A DNA stretch of 8,303 nucleotides from an uncultured Campylobacter sp. (GTDB taxonomy: Bacteria > Campylobacterota > Campylobacteria > Campylobacterales > Campylobacteraceae). Numbering within the stretch: position 1 is the stretch's first letter; every line of letters begins with the position of its first letter. Positions 1 to 7,130 of this stretch are shown piece by piece. Under the pieces are notes generated by a model, which did no database searches, was not told the origin of the DNA, and saw nothing but the letters and a program-made list of their open reading frames with translations. The stretch is from NCBI RefSeq assembly GCF_938031315.1, contig NZ_CALHHT010000451.1, positions 1-8,303 of the forward strand, written 5' to 3'. A program made the translations under genes and the position numbers.

Positions 1-421
1 CGCCGCTATCGACGAGGAATTTAAACGCGTCCAAGCCGCGATCGGCTAGGGTGCTTAAAAGCTCAGGGTGGTTGATGCCAAGGCCTGCCTTTAAGCAGTC
101 GTTCATAAATAGCTCTTTGCTGTCTTTGATACCCGTTTTTTCCTGCACGGGGTTCATCGGCACGCTCATACCGCCGCCGTTGATGACGGAGTTTCCGCCG
201 ATACGGCCCATCTTTTCGAGAATCAAGACTTTGTTGCCCTTTTCGGCTGCTTTTAAGCCCGCCGCAAGTCCCGCAAAACCGCTACCGATGATGATGACAT
301 CCCACTCTTCGTCAAATTTGACGTCCTTTGCGTCCACTGCGCTTGCTTGCGCATTTACCGCGCCGAGTGCGAGTGCACCGGCTCCTACCATACCCATTTT
401 CAGTATGTCGCGTCTCTGCAT
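1..421 (-). CDS. Tat-exported flavocytochrome c / fumarate reductase-like flavoprotein, N-terminal part (runs off left edge)
   Basis: Reading the minus strand from the ATG at 421-419 gives 140 residues before the edge. The protein opens with MQRRDILKMG followed by a small, hydrophobic Gly/Ala-rich stretch ending near NAQASA (about residue 28), a classic twin-arginine signal peptide. This fits a cofactor-loaded flavoprotein folded before export to the periplasm. After a short linker comes VIIIGSGFAGLAAGLKAAEKG (about residues 43-63), the FAD-binding Rossmann fingerprint, then an acidic ...LILEK strand end and GRIGGNSVINGGGMSVP, typical of the fumarate reductase/flavocytochrome c family. No CXXCH haem motif lies between the signal and the FAD domain, unlike Shewanella FccA, so electrons probably come from a separate cytochrome. 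AGGAG at 426-430 is a good ribosome binding site and supports the start. The substrate (fumarate, urocanate, methacrylate or another enoate) cannot be decided because the catalytic domain is outside the window. Confidence 0.9.
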   Translation of the reverse strand, partial: MQRRDILKMGMVGAGALALGAVNAQASAVDAKDVKFDEEWDVIIIGSGFAGLAAGLKAAEKGNKVLILEKMGRIGGNSVINGGGMSVPMNPVQEKTGIKDSKELFMNDCLKAGLGINHPELLSTLADRGLDAFKFLVDSG

Positions 422-445
422 ATTGCTCCTTTACTTTGAAATCCC

Positions 446-462
446 TTAATCTTAAAGATTAA
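446..462. promoter_or_regulatory. Perfect palindrome, candidate operator in the divergent spacer
   Basis: TTAATCTT-A-AAGATTAA is an exact inverted repeat with 8-base arms and a single central base. It lies just downstream of the inferred flavoprotein transcription start and 25 bases before its start codon. A position over +1 to +17 suits a repressor or a leader hairpin. It contains ATC and GAT half-sites like those of LysR-type regulators, but the symmetric T-N11-A core is not exact, so the link to the neighbouring regulator is inference. Confidence 0.5.
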
Positions 463-469
463 TATTGTA

Positions 470-498
470 ATTTTATATTAAATCTTTATGTAAGTCAA
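470..498 (-). promoter_or_regulatory. Putative promoter of the flavoprotein gene
   Basis: On the minus strand TTGACT (493-498) and TAAAAT (470-475) are separated by 17 bases, a good match to sigma-70 spacing. Transcription would start near 463, leaving a leader of about 40 bases. Assignment is by eye only; Campylobacter promoters often lack a clear -35, so the -10 element carries most of the weight. Confidence 0.45.
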
Positions 499-511
499 AT
501 GTTATTTGGTA

Positions 512-517
512 TATAAT
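512..517 (+). promoter_or_regulatory. Putative -10 element of the lysR-type gene
   Basis: TATAAT occurs 43 bases before the regulator start codon, preceded by a TGGTA stretch resembling an extended -10. No convincing -35 hexamer is visible 17 bases upstream, as is common in Campylobacterota. It sits back to back with the proposed flavoprotein promoter, so one bound regulator could affect both. Confidence 0.5.
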
Positions 518-560
518 TTAATAGCTAAAGGCTATAAAATTTCAACCGAAGGGGCAAAAA

Positions 561-1472
561 ATGAGCCTGCGACATATGGAATTTGCGGTAAAAATTTCGG
601 AGCTTAAAAGCTTTACAAAAGCGGCGAGCGAGCTTGGAATCGCGCAGCCGTCGCTTTCAAAGAGCATTATGCTTTTAGAAAAGGAGCTCGGGATCGAAAT
701 TTTTGATAGAAAAAACGGCCTTGAGCTTACATACGCGGGCGAAATTTACATCGCCAGAGCGAAAAATATGCTTAGGCTCAATAAGGAGCTAAATAACGAA
801 ATACGCGGACTTTCGTCGATCAAGACGGGTAAGCTCGTAATCGGCGCGACCTCGACCAGCTTTAAATTTATCGAAAAGATCATCGCGATGTTTTATAGCA
901 GGTTTTCCAAAGCCGACATTAGGGTTGTGCACGCTCACTCCGAACCCGCGCTCATCGAGATGCTAAAAAGCGGCGAGCTTGATGTCATCTATGCCGCGCA
1001 CTTTGGCGAGCTTGCTGCAGAGGGGCTTGAGTGCGAGTTTATAAAAAAGCGCAGGCTGCTTCTAAGCGTCTGCTCCTCTCATCCTGCCGTTTCGCGAGCG
1101 AGTATAAATTCTACCGAGAAATACCCTAAAATCGCACTTAGCGAGTTCAAATCCGATAAATTTGCAATCAGCAGTAAAATTTTAAAAAGCGAGTCGAACT
1201 TTAAAAAAATATTCGAAAACGCGGGCTTTACGCCTCAAATTTTCTGCGACACCTCCTATCTGTACGTGGCTAACGCGATGGTCGCGGCGGGGCTTTGCGT
1301 CAGCTTCAGCTTCGCGCGGTACATTTTTGAGACGCAAAAAGACTACATCACGCTCTTTGACGTCGCGTATGAGCCGCTTTTGGACGTGTCGTTTTCGGTC
1401 GTGTATAAAAAACCATCCAAGCTCGCAAAGGAATTTATAAAGATGATAAAAGCGGGGAAAAACGGCGAGTAG
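561..1472 (+). CDS. LysR-type transcriptional regulator
   Basis: A complete 303-residue protein, the usual length of the LysR family. Residues about 5-62 form the winged helix-turn-helix: FAVKISELKSFTKAASELG, then IAQPSLSKSIMLLEKELG and LTYAGE, all standard LysR positions. A linker helix follows, and from KLVIGATSTS (about residue 91) the periplasmic-binding-protein-like effector domain runs to the end. The start is supported by GAAGGGG at 548-554, seven bases ahead of ATG. The gene diverges from a periplasmic flavoprotein reductase gene, so the likely job is induction or repression of that reductase in response to its substrate or a related acid, and probably self-control. The effector is unknown. 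No terminator with a T-run follows the stop. Confidence 0.95.
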   Translation: MSLRHMEFAVKISELKSFTKAASELGIAQPSLSKSIMLLEKELGIEIFDRKNGLELTYAGEIYIARAKNMLRLNKELNNEIRGLSSIKTGKLVIGATSTSFKFIEKIIAMFYSRFSKADIRVVHAHSEPALIEMLKSGELDVIYAAHFGELAAEGLECEFIKKRRLLLSVCSSHPAVSRASINSTEKYPKIALSEFKSDKFAISSKILKSESNFKKIFENAGFTPQIFCDTSYLYVANAMVAAGLCVSFSFARYIFETQKDYITLFDVAYEPLLDVSFSVVYKKPSKLAKEFIKMIKAGKNGE

Positions 1473-1809
1473 GGCGAACCGGCGCGCAGATTTAAATTTA
1501 ATAACGCGCCGTAAGGGTTTAAATTTAAAAATGCACTACATAGGTTCAAATTTAATAGCATGCTTCGAGACGCTGCGCCAAAGATCAACTTTTAAAATTT
1601 ATCCCGCAACCTTGTTTTTTAAATTTCGGTTCGCAGCTTGCTTGGTCGAAATTTCATCTCGCGCTTCGATTAGTTAAATTTTATCTCGCGGCGCGCTAGG
1701 CTAAATTTTCATTCGTCGCGGCTACGTAAATTTACGGCACACTTTTTCATAAATTTTATCTGCAAGCGACGCAAATAGCGTCTATTTAGTACTTTCGGCT
1801 CCCGCTTGA
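1473..1809. repeat. Gene-free convergent interval with a ~27-bp periodic AAATTT array
   Basis: No plausible gene lies between the two convergent stop codons. AAATTT begins at 1494, 1521, 1548, 1595, 1621, 1649, 1676, 1703, 1728 and 1751, giving steps of 27, 27, 47, 26, 28, 27, 27, 25 and 23 bases. The 47-base step looks like one decayed unit. Flanking bases are also partly conserved: the units at 1649 and 1676 share AAATTT-x-ATCTCGCG, and those at 1521 and 1548 share GGTT before the core. Minus-strand translation across the left part gives a 9-residue LNLN-containing period, as expected for 27-base units. An inverted repeat CGGCGCG/CGCGCCG (1480-1486 with 1505-1511) encloses the first unit. 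A smaller one, GACGC/GCGTC (1768-1772 with 1778-1782), lies near the exporter stop. Neither has a T-run that would make a clear terminator. Confidence 0.75.
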
Positions 1810-3945
1810 TTAGCTTTTCTTGCTCGCCGCTAAAATTTGCGCCAAGATCGCCGCTAGCGCGATATTTAGGCTGACGCAGAGCCCAAACAGCGTCACGGCT
1901 TTAGTGGAGCTGAAAGCGAGCGTGAAAAAGGAGATTATGCTGGTAAGAGACGCGAGCGTGATGCCGAAAATTTTATCGCTAAGCGCCATCTTATCGTTGT
2001 TTGCAAAGATCATATAGTCAATCCCCACGGCGCCAGAGAGGATCAGCGCAAAGATCGCAAAAATATTCACGCTCACGCCGAATGCGCTAAGCAGGGCGAG
2101 CACGGCCAAATTTGTCGCAAAAACGCAGATGACGATCAGCCACGCCGTCCGCGCGCCGAAAAACGCCCACAGCAGTGCGAGCGCGAGGGCGTATGCGGCA
2201 CATTTTAGATACAAGGCGTTGATTTTGATCTGCGAAAACGCCTCGCTTATGGCGCTTCGCATGTTTAGATGCAGCGCGCCCATCTGCGCGGCAAGCTCGC
2301 TTACGGCAGCTTTATCGCGCACGCCGCGCAAAAAAGCGATATGCGGATCGATGCTCGGCATCGCGGCAAAAAGAACGGAGCTTCTCGCCTGCTCGTAGCT
2401 TAAAATAGGCGCATCTGCGATCTTGGCAAAGTTTGCGTCCACGAGCTCGCGACTAAGCCCGAGATTTAAAAATGCGCTTTTATCGTAGTTTGCAAAGGAC
2501 TGCTTGATAAAGCTCTGCGTAGCGGGATCCAAAATCGGCGCGCCGGTGTATGAGTCTGCAAGACCGCGCGCCACGGCCTCTTTGGCTACCGCGCTCGCGT
2601 TGTTGCCCACGATCAGATCGAAGCTGGAGCCTCCGATGCTTGCGAGCTTGGCGCTCATCGCGATTAGGTTTTTATCCAAGCTCGCGTATTCGCTGACGTC
2701 GTCCTTAAGCTCCATTTTAAAATACAAAAACGCAAGCAGCGCCGCGCAAACTAGAATGAGCGCTTTTAGGCTTAGGTTTACCTTGCAAAGAGCCTTTGCG
2801 TAGAGTTCAAGAGCTTTTGCAAAGACCGGGGCGGGGCAAAATTCCGCCCCTTCAAGAAGTAGCGGCAGGGCGAAGTAGCTAAAACAAAACGCCCCCGCAA
2901 GTGCGGCTATGGCAAAGATCGCGATCTCTTTGAGCAGAAAAAACGGGCTGAATAAAAATACGAAGTAGCCTCCCGCGGTGATGAAAAACCCTAGAAGCAG
3001 GATGTTTCGCATGCTTTTTATCGAGCGAGCTTCGATGCGGCGCGAGATGTTTGCGCCGAGCCAGTGCACCGCGTAATCCAGCATCAGCCCGATTAGGCTC
3101 GTCGAAACCACGGCGCTTAGGATGTGGATCGAGCCGCGGATCGCCATCGTAGCTGCTACGCCGCAGGCAAGCCCGAAAAGTGCGGGCAGCAGCAGGCAGA
3201 AGATCCGTGCGCGCGAAAATGCCGCCAGCAGCAGCGCCGCGCACAGGCTAAGCGATACGGCGCCCGCTATGGAGCTCTCGCGCACGCCCGCGCTTTTGCC
3301 CAATGCGCTAAAAAGGGCGGTGCCTGAGATTAAAATTTTGCTCTTTTGCGCCTTGTGCACCAGCGCGCTAAGCGCGTCGTCGTTTGCTTTCGGAGCGAGT
3401 TTGGCCGTAGCGAGGTAGTGCGGCGCGCCGTCAATGATCGCGATGAAGCGGTTTTGCGCAGGATCGAGCTTAATCGCGCCGCGAGCGCCGAGGCGCGAGT
3501 GAAGGCTGAGTGAGAAAAAATCCTGCGAGAGGCCAAGCGGGCGAAATTTTGAGTAAAGCTCACGCGCGCTACGCTCAAAAAAAGCCTGCGGATCGCTTTT
3601 TAAAAGCTCTACGCTCGCATCGTCTAGCATCGCGGGCGCAAAGCGCGCAAGCTCGCTCTGATACACTCTCGCGTCCTTGACTTCGTAGATTATGCTTTCA
3701 AAAAGCCCGCTTTTTTGCATATCTGCAATGAACGCGTCAAAGCTCGCCTTCTCCGCGCTTGCGACGATGATTTGCCGCGCAATCTCGCGGTTGAAATCCT
3801 CGACGCTCTGTTTCTGCTCGCCCGAAATTTCGATGCCGCTTAGCTCGTAAAAATCGGAATTTACGCGGTTTAAATTTAGCGCTATAAAGGCGCAAAGCGC
3901 GATGAAAACCGCGCCGAATACCGCTAAAACCGCGCCCTTACTCAT
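1810..3945 (-). CDS. MMPL/RND-superfamily exporter, aryl polyene cluster type (ApeM-like)
   Basis: A 711-residue inner-membrane protein with the two-fold RND plan. The first half has one N-terminal membrane helix (about residues 5-26), a periplasmic domain of about 195 residues, and a block of five helices (about 225-365). The second half repeats this: one helix (about 393-410), a periplasmic domain to about 575, and helices from about 580 to 707. GLMLDYAVHW (286-295) and GAVGIDYMIF (638-647) are the paired acidic motifs of helix 4 in each half, normally used for proton coupling in MMPL proteins. Its ATG overlaps the stop of the LolA-like gene by 8 bases (ATGAGTAA), implying translational coupling. 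It is the last gene of the operon. The cargo is inferred from context to be a lipid-linked polyene or acyl-glycoconjugate; the sequence alone only supports a lipid-type exporter. Confidence 0.9.
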   Translation of the reverse strand: MSKGAVLAVFGAVFIALCAFIALNLNRVNSDFYELSGIEISGEQKQSVEDFNREIARQIIVASAEKASFDAFIADMQKSGLFESIIYEVKDARVYQSELARFAPAMLDDASVELLKSDPQAFFERSARELYSKFRPLGLSQDFFSLSLHSRLGARGAIKLDPAQNRFIAIIDGAPHYLATAKLAPKANDDALSALVHKAQKSKILISGTALFSALGKSAGVRESSIAGAVSLSLCAALLLAAFSRARIFCLLLPALFGLACGVAATMAIRGSIHILSAVVSTSLIGLMLDYAVHWLGANISRRIEARSIKSMRNILLLGFFITAGGYFVFLFSPFFLLKEIAIFAIAALAGAFCFSYFALPLLLEGAEFCPAPVFAKALELYAKALCKVNLSLKALILVCAALLAFLYFKMELKDDVSEYASLDKNLIAMSAKLASIGGSSFDLIVGNNASAVAKEAVARGLADSYTGAPILDPATQSFIKQSFANYDKSAFLNLGLSRELVDANFAKIADAPILSYEQARSSVLFAAMPSIDPHIAFLRGVRDKAAVSELAAQMGALHLNMRSAISEAFSQIKINALYLKCAAYALALALLWAFFGARTAWLIVICVFATNLAVLALLSAFGVSVNIFAIFALILSGAVGIDYMIFANNDKMALSDKIFGITLASLTSIISFFTLAFSSTKAVTLFGLCVSLNIALAAILAQILAASKKS

Positions 3946-4465
3946 TTAAGCTCACGACGCCCGAAAATACGTTTTCGCTCACGTCGCCGTTAGCGCTACT
4001 GATCCGCAGCACCCTGACATAGGCGCCGCCCTCGATCACGATATTTTTAAAGATATTTTGCAGCATCCCTTTGGGGCTTAGCTCGGCGCGCCACGCATCT
4101 TTGCTGCCGCTTAGCGCGATCGAGAAATTTTTGCTAAGTCGCGCTACGTCCAGGCGCGAGATCGCCAAGAAGGTGTCCTTATCAAAAAGCGAATCGGCGC
4201 TTTTGACCCACGTCTCGCCGCTGCGCTCAAAAACGCCGTCTGCGCCGATTTTTAGCTCGCTTCGCACCGGCTCTAGCGTCGTCCAAAACAGCTCGCCGCC
4301 CTTGATCCTAAACTCGCCGCTGCTTCGCACGGGCTCGGCAAAGCCCTCGATGCTGAGCGTTTCGCTAAATTTGCCGCCGATATTGTCGGTCTTAAGCGCC
4401 AGATCGCTTACTTCAAGCGCGCTCGCAAGTCCCAAAATCGCTAAAAATAAAGCTAAAATTTTCAT
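3938..4465 (-). CDS. LolA-like periplasmic lipid/lipoprotein carrier (ApeL-like)
   Basis: A 175-residue protein starting with a Sec signal peptide, MKILALFLAILGLASA, with cleavage likely near residue 16. The mature part is mostly beta-rich. It has GEFRIKGGELFWTTLEPVRS (about 51-70), which resembles the ...GxLxW...P..S pattern of LolA-like proteins in polyene clusters, and a C-terminal IVIEGGAYVRVLRISSANGD...F pattern typical of the same group. LolA folds bind acyl chains in a hydrophobic half-barrel. Here it probably carries the cluster's lipid product across the periplasm, handed over by the MMPL exporter whose gene overlaps its stop. AAAGGA five bases before ATG is a strong ribosome binding site. 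The 32-base gap to the thioesterase gene is the largest in the operon, and no convincing promoter is seen in it. Confidence 0.85.
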   Translation of the reverse strand: MKILALFLAILGLASALEVSDLALKTDNIGGKFSETLSIEGFAEPVRSSGEFRIKGGELFWTTLEPVRSELKIGADGVFERSGETWVKSADSLFDKDTFLAISRLDVARLSKNFSIALSGSKDAWRAELSPKGMLQNIFKNIVIEGGAYVRVLRISSANGDVSENVFSGVVSLNE

Positions 4466-4497
4466 CGTAGTCCTTTAATTTTATACTCGCTAAAATT

Positions 4498-4637
4498 TCA
4501 CTGCTCGCTATCGCCGGTTAAAATTTCATTCGCTGCGGCGTTTTTAGGGCGGTTTCGCTCGGGCGCGGCTTTGCTTGCCGATGAAATTTTATCTGCCGCT
4601 GAAATTTTACCCGCGGGATTTTTCTTTGCTAAAATTT
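4498..4637 (-). repeat. AAATTT-cored repeats encoding the thioesterase tail
   Basis: AAATTT starts at 4521, 4584, 4602 and 4632 inside the gene, always in the same codon phase (Lys-Ile or Glu-Ile). A further copy at 4493 ends on the first base of the stop codon. Neighbouring bases are related (ATCCGC, ATCTGCCGCT and TTCGCTGCGG following the core on the plus strand). The spacing is irregular but always a multiple of three within the gene. Confidence 0.6.
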
Positions 4638-5025
4638 TATCCGCGCACGCCCTTAACTGCGGCGGTATCTCATACAGCGTCCTTTTGGAATCAAGCTCCA
4701 CCGCGGCTTGCGATGTGGTTGCCTTGGCTAGGAGTACGCCCGACGGGCTTTTGATGCGGTAGGAGAATTTTATAATCGTGTCGCATTCAAGCAGCTCGAT
4801 GCTCACCGCAACCTCGTCGTCAAAAAGTATCGGCGCGATAAATTTAAACTCCATTTTGATAATGGGATATATAAATCCATCATCTCTCATCTGCATATAT
4901 GTATAGCCCGCGTCGCGCCAAAACTCGCATCTAGCGTCCTCGCAGAGCTTTACGTAGTTGCCGTGCCACATCACGCCCATTGGATCGGCGTCGTAAAATC
5001 TGGCGCGAAATTTATACTCTTTCAT
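4498..5025 (-). CDS. 4HBT/YbgC-type hot-dog acyl thioesterase with low-complexity tail (ApeK-like)
   Basis: A 175-residue cytoplasmic protein. Residues 11-24, YDADPMGVMWHGNY, match the active-site segment of 4-hydroxybenzoyl-CoA thioesterase/YbgC/FadM proteins, with Asp14 the likely catalytic acid and His21-Gly-Asn-Tyr following. The hot-dog fold is complete by about residue 130, the usual family length. Residues about 134-175 are a hydrophilic extension in which KIL, KIS, KIS and EIL recur. These are encoded by AAATTT-cored DNA at 4521, 4584, 4602 and 4632, with steps of 63, 18 and 30 bases, all multiples of three. The start overlaps the acyltransferase gene by 14 bases and has GGAGAGAGGA just upstream. 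Its likely role is releasing or editing acyl chains from the carrier protein of the polyene-type pathway; the natural substrate is unknown. Confidence 0.88.
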   Translation of the reverse strand: MKEYKFRARFYDADPMGVMWHGNYVKLCEDARCEFWRDAGYTYMQMRDDGFIYPIIKMEFKFIAPILFDDEVAVSIELLECDTIIKFSYRIKSPSGVLLAKATTSQAAVELDSKRTLYEIPPQLRACADKILAKKNPAGKISAADKISSASKAAPERNRPKNAAANEILTGDSEQ

Positions 5026-6136
5026 TCCTCTCTCCGCTATGAAATTTTTCGTCTTGCGAGGCGGATTTTGCGGCGGCTAAATTTGAATTATCTAAATTTA
5101 GCGCAGTATCCGAGTCCGCCGTACTTTTCAAATTCGGCGCGGCGTTTGGACTTGCCGTATCTTTTAAATCCGCTGCGCCATTTAAATTTGACGCAGTATC
5201 CATGCTCGTCTCGCCGAAATTTTGCGCGCCGTCGTGCTTTGTATCGCTCGCGTCCTTCCCTTGCGCCCAAAAATCAAAGAAATTATACCATTGAGAAGGA
5301 AATTCTTTGGCATAAAGCTCCAGTTGCTGCACGTAGCTTTTAAGCGGCGCCGCTACAGATCGCGCCTTATCGCGGCTTTTTAGCGGCGCAGGCAGCGGTT
5401 GTAGCCGAAGCTCGTGGCCGCTGCGCCCCTCGTAGCACCATAGGCTAAATAGTGGCGCGTCCAAAATTTTGGCGAGCAGATAGCCGCCGATCGGGAAGTT
5501 CGCGCTGCGCCCTAAAAAATCCTCGCTTTGAAATTTATCTGAGCCCACCGGCATGCGATCGCCCATTATCGCGATGTGCTCGCCGTTTTGCAGCAGCTCT
5601 TTGATTTGCAGCATCTCGCCGATGCCGAGCTCGCCGACGTAGAGAATTTTCACGCCGCCGCCCATTTTTTCGATAAATTTCATAAAATTTTCGCTGTGTT
5701 TGCGAAAGATCAGCACGTTAATTTTTATCCCCGCCGTGCTTGCCGAAAGGGCGCGCGCGATCTCGGTGTTGCCGAAGTGCGAAGTGATTAAAATTTTACC
5801 CGTTCCGTCGCTTAAAAGCTCCTTCATGCCGCTTTGCACGCGAATTTGATCCAGCGCGATCTTGCCGTTCCAAACCGCGATTTTTTCGCACAGACTGAGG
5901 GAAAATTTATAAAAATTCGCGTAAATTTCGCGGAGCTTGGGTTCGCGATCGAGCGCGCGCCGCAAAAACTCCCTGATCGCGCGTCGCTCATTTTTAAGCA
6001 GCGCAAAATAGATCGCCGAGATGCAAAGCGCGGTGCCTCGCATGCAAAAATCAGGCGTGTGAAGCGTGATGAAGCGGGCTAAATTTAAAAGCGCCGCGCC
6101 CGCCTTTTCGTTGTTTTCGCTCCAGTGTTTAGCCAT
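5012..6136 (-). CDS. LpxL/HtrB-like lysophospholipid acyltransferase (LPLAT) with repetitive C-terminal tail
   Basis: A 374-residue protein. The catalytic H(X)4E box is in ITSHFGNTE (His120, Glu125), the signature of the lipid A late acyltransferase/HtrB family. AIMGDRMPVGS (about 189-199) corresponds to the family's substrate-side GDR motif, and FPSQWYNFFDFW (279-290) resembles the P-x-QW-x-NFFDFW end motif seen in acyltransferases of aryl polyene clusters. The core therefore ends near residue 292. The remaining 80 or so residues are hydrophilic, with degenerate units ending in NL or DL (NLNGAADL, KDTAS, NAAPNL, KSTADSDTALNL). The start overlaps the glycosyltransferase stop by 8 bases (ATGGCTAA), with AAAGGA eight bases upstream. 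It probably transfers the assembled acyl/polyene chain to a lipid or sugar acceptor at the inner membrane. In several proteobacterial clusters this domain is, from memory, fused to the glycosyltransferase; here the two are separate. Confidence 0.9.
   Translation of the reverse strand: MAKHWSENNEKAGAALLNLARFITLHTPDFCMRGTALCISAIYFALLKNERRAIREFLRRALDREPKLREIYANFYKFSLSLCEKIAVWNGKIALDQIRVQSGMKELLSDGTGKILITSHFGNTEIARALSASTAGIKINVLIFRKHSENFMKFIEKMGGGVKILYVGELGIGEMLQIKELLQNGEHIAIMGDRMPVGSDKFQSEDFLGRSANFPIGGYLLAKILDAPLFSLWCYEGRSGHELRLQPLPAPLKSRDKARSVAAPLKSYVQQLELYAKEFPSQWYNFFDFWAQGKDASDTKHDGAQNFGETSMDTASNLNGAADLKDTASPNAAPNLKSTADSDTALNLDNSNLAAAKSASQDEKFHSGERNERV
5079..5222 (-). repeat. Degenerate in-frame repeats encoding the acyltransferase tail
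   Basis: AAATTT lies at 5079, 5094, 5184 and 5217, with decayed copies AAATTC at 5130 and AAATCC at 5166; all steps (15, 36, 36, 18, 33) are multiples of three. A 19-base near-identical pair, TAAATTTagCGCAGTATCC at 5093-5111 and TAAATTTgaCGCAGTATCC at 5183-5201, differs at two bases and is exactly 90 bases (30 codons) apart. It encodes DTALNL and DTASNL. Confidence 0.7.
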
Positions 6137-7130
6137 CGCGCCCGTCCTTTGCGGCGGCGCTCTGCTGCGATGCTTTTACGAGCGAGCTTTGCGCTGAATT
6201 TTCCGCCTGTGAGCTTTGCGCTGCGGCGTTGTCGCCGCATTTTTCGGTACCAGCTTTTTCGTTTGTGCCGCCGTCCATCTGCTCTTTCGTATCTTTACAA
6301 CCATCGCGCCGCGCGCCGCTGCAAAGGTTTTGCCCCGCTAGCCCTTGCAAAATTTCGTCTGCGCGCCGCTGCGAAACATCCTGCAAGCCGCGCTTTTTAA
6401 ATTTATCGCAGGCGCGTTTTAGCGCCCTTTTTGCAAGCCAAAGCGGAAGCCCGCAAAATAGCCTCGCGTGCATCAGCGAAATTCCAAAATTATCTCGAAA
6501 CGGCGCGAAGTGGCTCACTCCGCCCGCTTCGTAGCGCACCGCCAGATCGAGCCATTTTATCTCTAGCCCCGCGCGCACGGCCAGGATTAAAATTTCGGCA
6601 TCAAAGCCCATCCTGCGGCTTTTCGTGCGGGACAGAAGCGGCACGATCCCCTCTAGCGGGTAAATTCTAAAGCCGCACATCGCGTCTTTTATGCGGTGCG
6701 AGAGGGTATTTATCACGCACCAAAAATTCATTATCTTACGTCCGTGCAGGCGGGATTTGGGCGCGCTTTCGTCATACACTGGCGCGGCGCAGATCAGCGC
6801 GGCGGGCTGTTGCGCCGCAAGCGCCAAAAACTCCTCGCATCTGCTTACGTCGTGCTGAAAGTCTGCGTCGATCTGAAAGGCGTGCGTAAATCCAAGCTCC
6901 TTCGCCCACGCCAGCCCGTCGCACACGGCAGCGCCTTTGCCGCCGTTTTGCGCGCGGGTGTAAATTTGAGCCGCAAGCCCCTTTAGCGCGCTTTTGCTCG
7001 CTTCGTCGCTGCCGTCGTCCACGATCAGCACGGGCGCGATGGGCGCCAGGGCGTGCACGAGCTCGGCGATGCGCGCGGGGTGGTTGAAGTAGGGCAGTAA
7101 AAACGCGGGCTTAAAGGCAAATTCTTCCAC
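6129..7130 (-). CDS. Family 2 glycosyltransferase, dolichyl-phosphate mannose synthase-like
   Basis: A 333-residue protein if started at GTG 7130-7128. Start choice: the frame also has an ATG at 7205, but that would overlap the ligase gene by 95 bases and has no ribosome binding site. The GTG has AAGG nine bases upstream, overlaps by only 20 bases, and sits just before the family's first strand (FKPAFLLPYFNHP). GT2 features in order are LIVDDGSDE (about 35-43), NGGKGAAVCDGL (62-73), the metal-binding DAD in QIDADFQHD (86-94), and DAMCGFRIYP (149-158). These are diagnostic of polyprenyl-phosphate or lipid-directed sugar transferases. From about residue 250 the protein becomes a polar Ala/Gln/Ser/Lys-rich tail with no recognisable fold, including AQSS twice, nine residues apart. 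It probably glycosylates the lipid or polyene product; donor and acceptor are unknown. Confidence 0.88.
   Translation of the reverse strand: MEEFAFKPAFLLPYFNHPARIAELVHALAPIAPVLIVDDGSDEASKSALKGLAAQIYTRAQNGGKGAAVCDGLAWAKELGFTHAFQIDADFQHDVSRCEEFLALAAQQPAALICAAPVYDESAPKSRLHGRKIMNFWCVINTLSHRIKDAMCGFRIYPLEGIVPLLSRTKSRRMGFDAEILILAVRAGLEIKWLDLAVRYEAGGVSHFAPFRDNFGISLMHARLFCGLPLWLAKRALKRACDKFKKRGLQDVSQRRADEILQGLAGQNLCSGARRDGCKDTKEQMDGGTNEKAGTEKCGDNAAAQSSQAENSAQSSLVKASQQSAAAKDGRDG
6184..6223 (-). repeat. 13-bp direct repeat with 27-bp spacing in the glycosyltransferase tail
   Basis: GAGCTTTGCGCTG occurs exactly at 6184-6196 and 6211-6223, a 27-base step (nine codons), producing the two AQSS motifs in the polar tail. 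The step equals the period of the intergenic array, although the AAATTT core is not kept here. Confidence 0.6.

Noticed and set aside
51..449. Plus-strand open frame of 132 codons at the left edge
   Set aside because: It is antisense to the flavoprotein with its Tat signal and FAD motif and has no family features.
1480..1511. Inverted repeat CGGCGCG/CGCGCCG after lysR as an intrinsic terminator
   Set aside because: The loop is 18 bases and no T-run follows; kept only as an inverted repeat enclosing the first array unit.
1343..1588. Minus-strand frame of 81 codons with LNLN repeats
   Set aside because: It overlaps the lysR gene in antisense and its peptide simply reads the 27-base AAATTT array; it is useful as evidence of the repeat period, not as a gene.
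1494..1756. CRISPR array
   Set aside because: The conserved part is only about 6-14 bases, units are imperfect throughout, there are no distinct unique spacers and no cas genes are near.
1768..1782. GACGC/GCGTC hairpin after the exporter gene as a terminator
   Set aside because: The stem is only five pairs and no T-run follows on the minus strand.
4466..4497. Internal promoter (TATAAA) before the LolA-like gene
   Set aside because: The -10-like word has no -35 at proper spacing and such A/T words are common here because of the AAATTT repeats.
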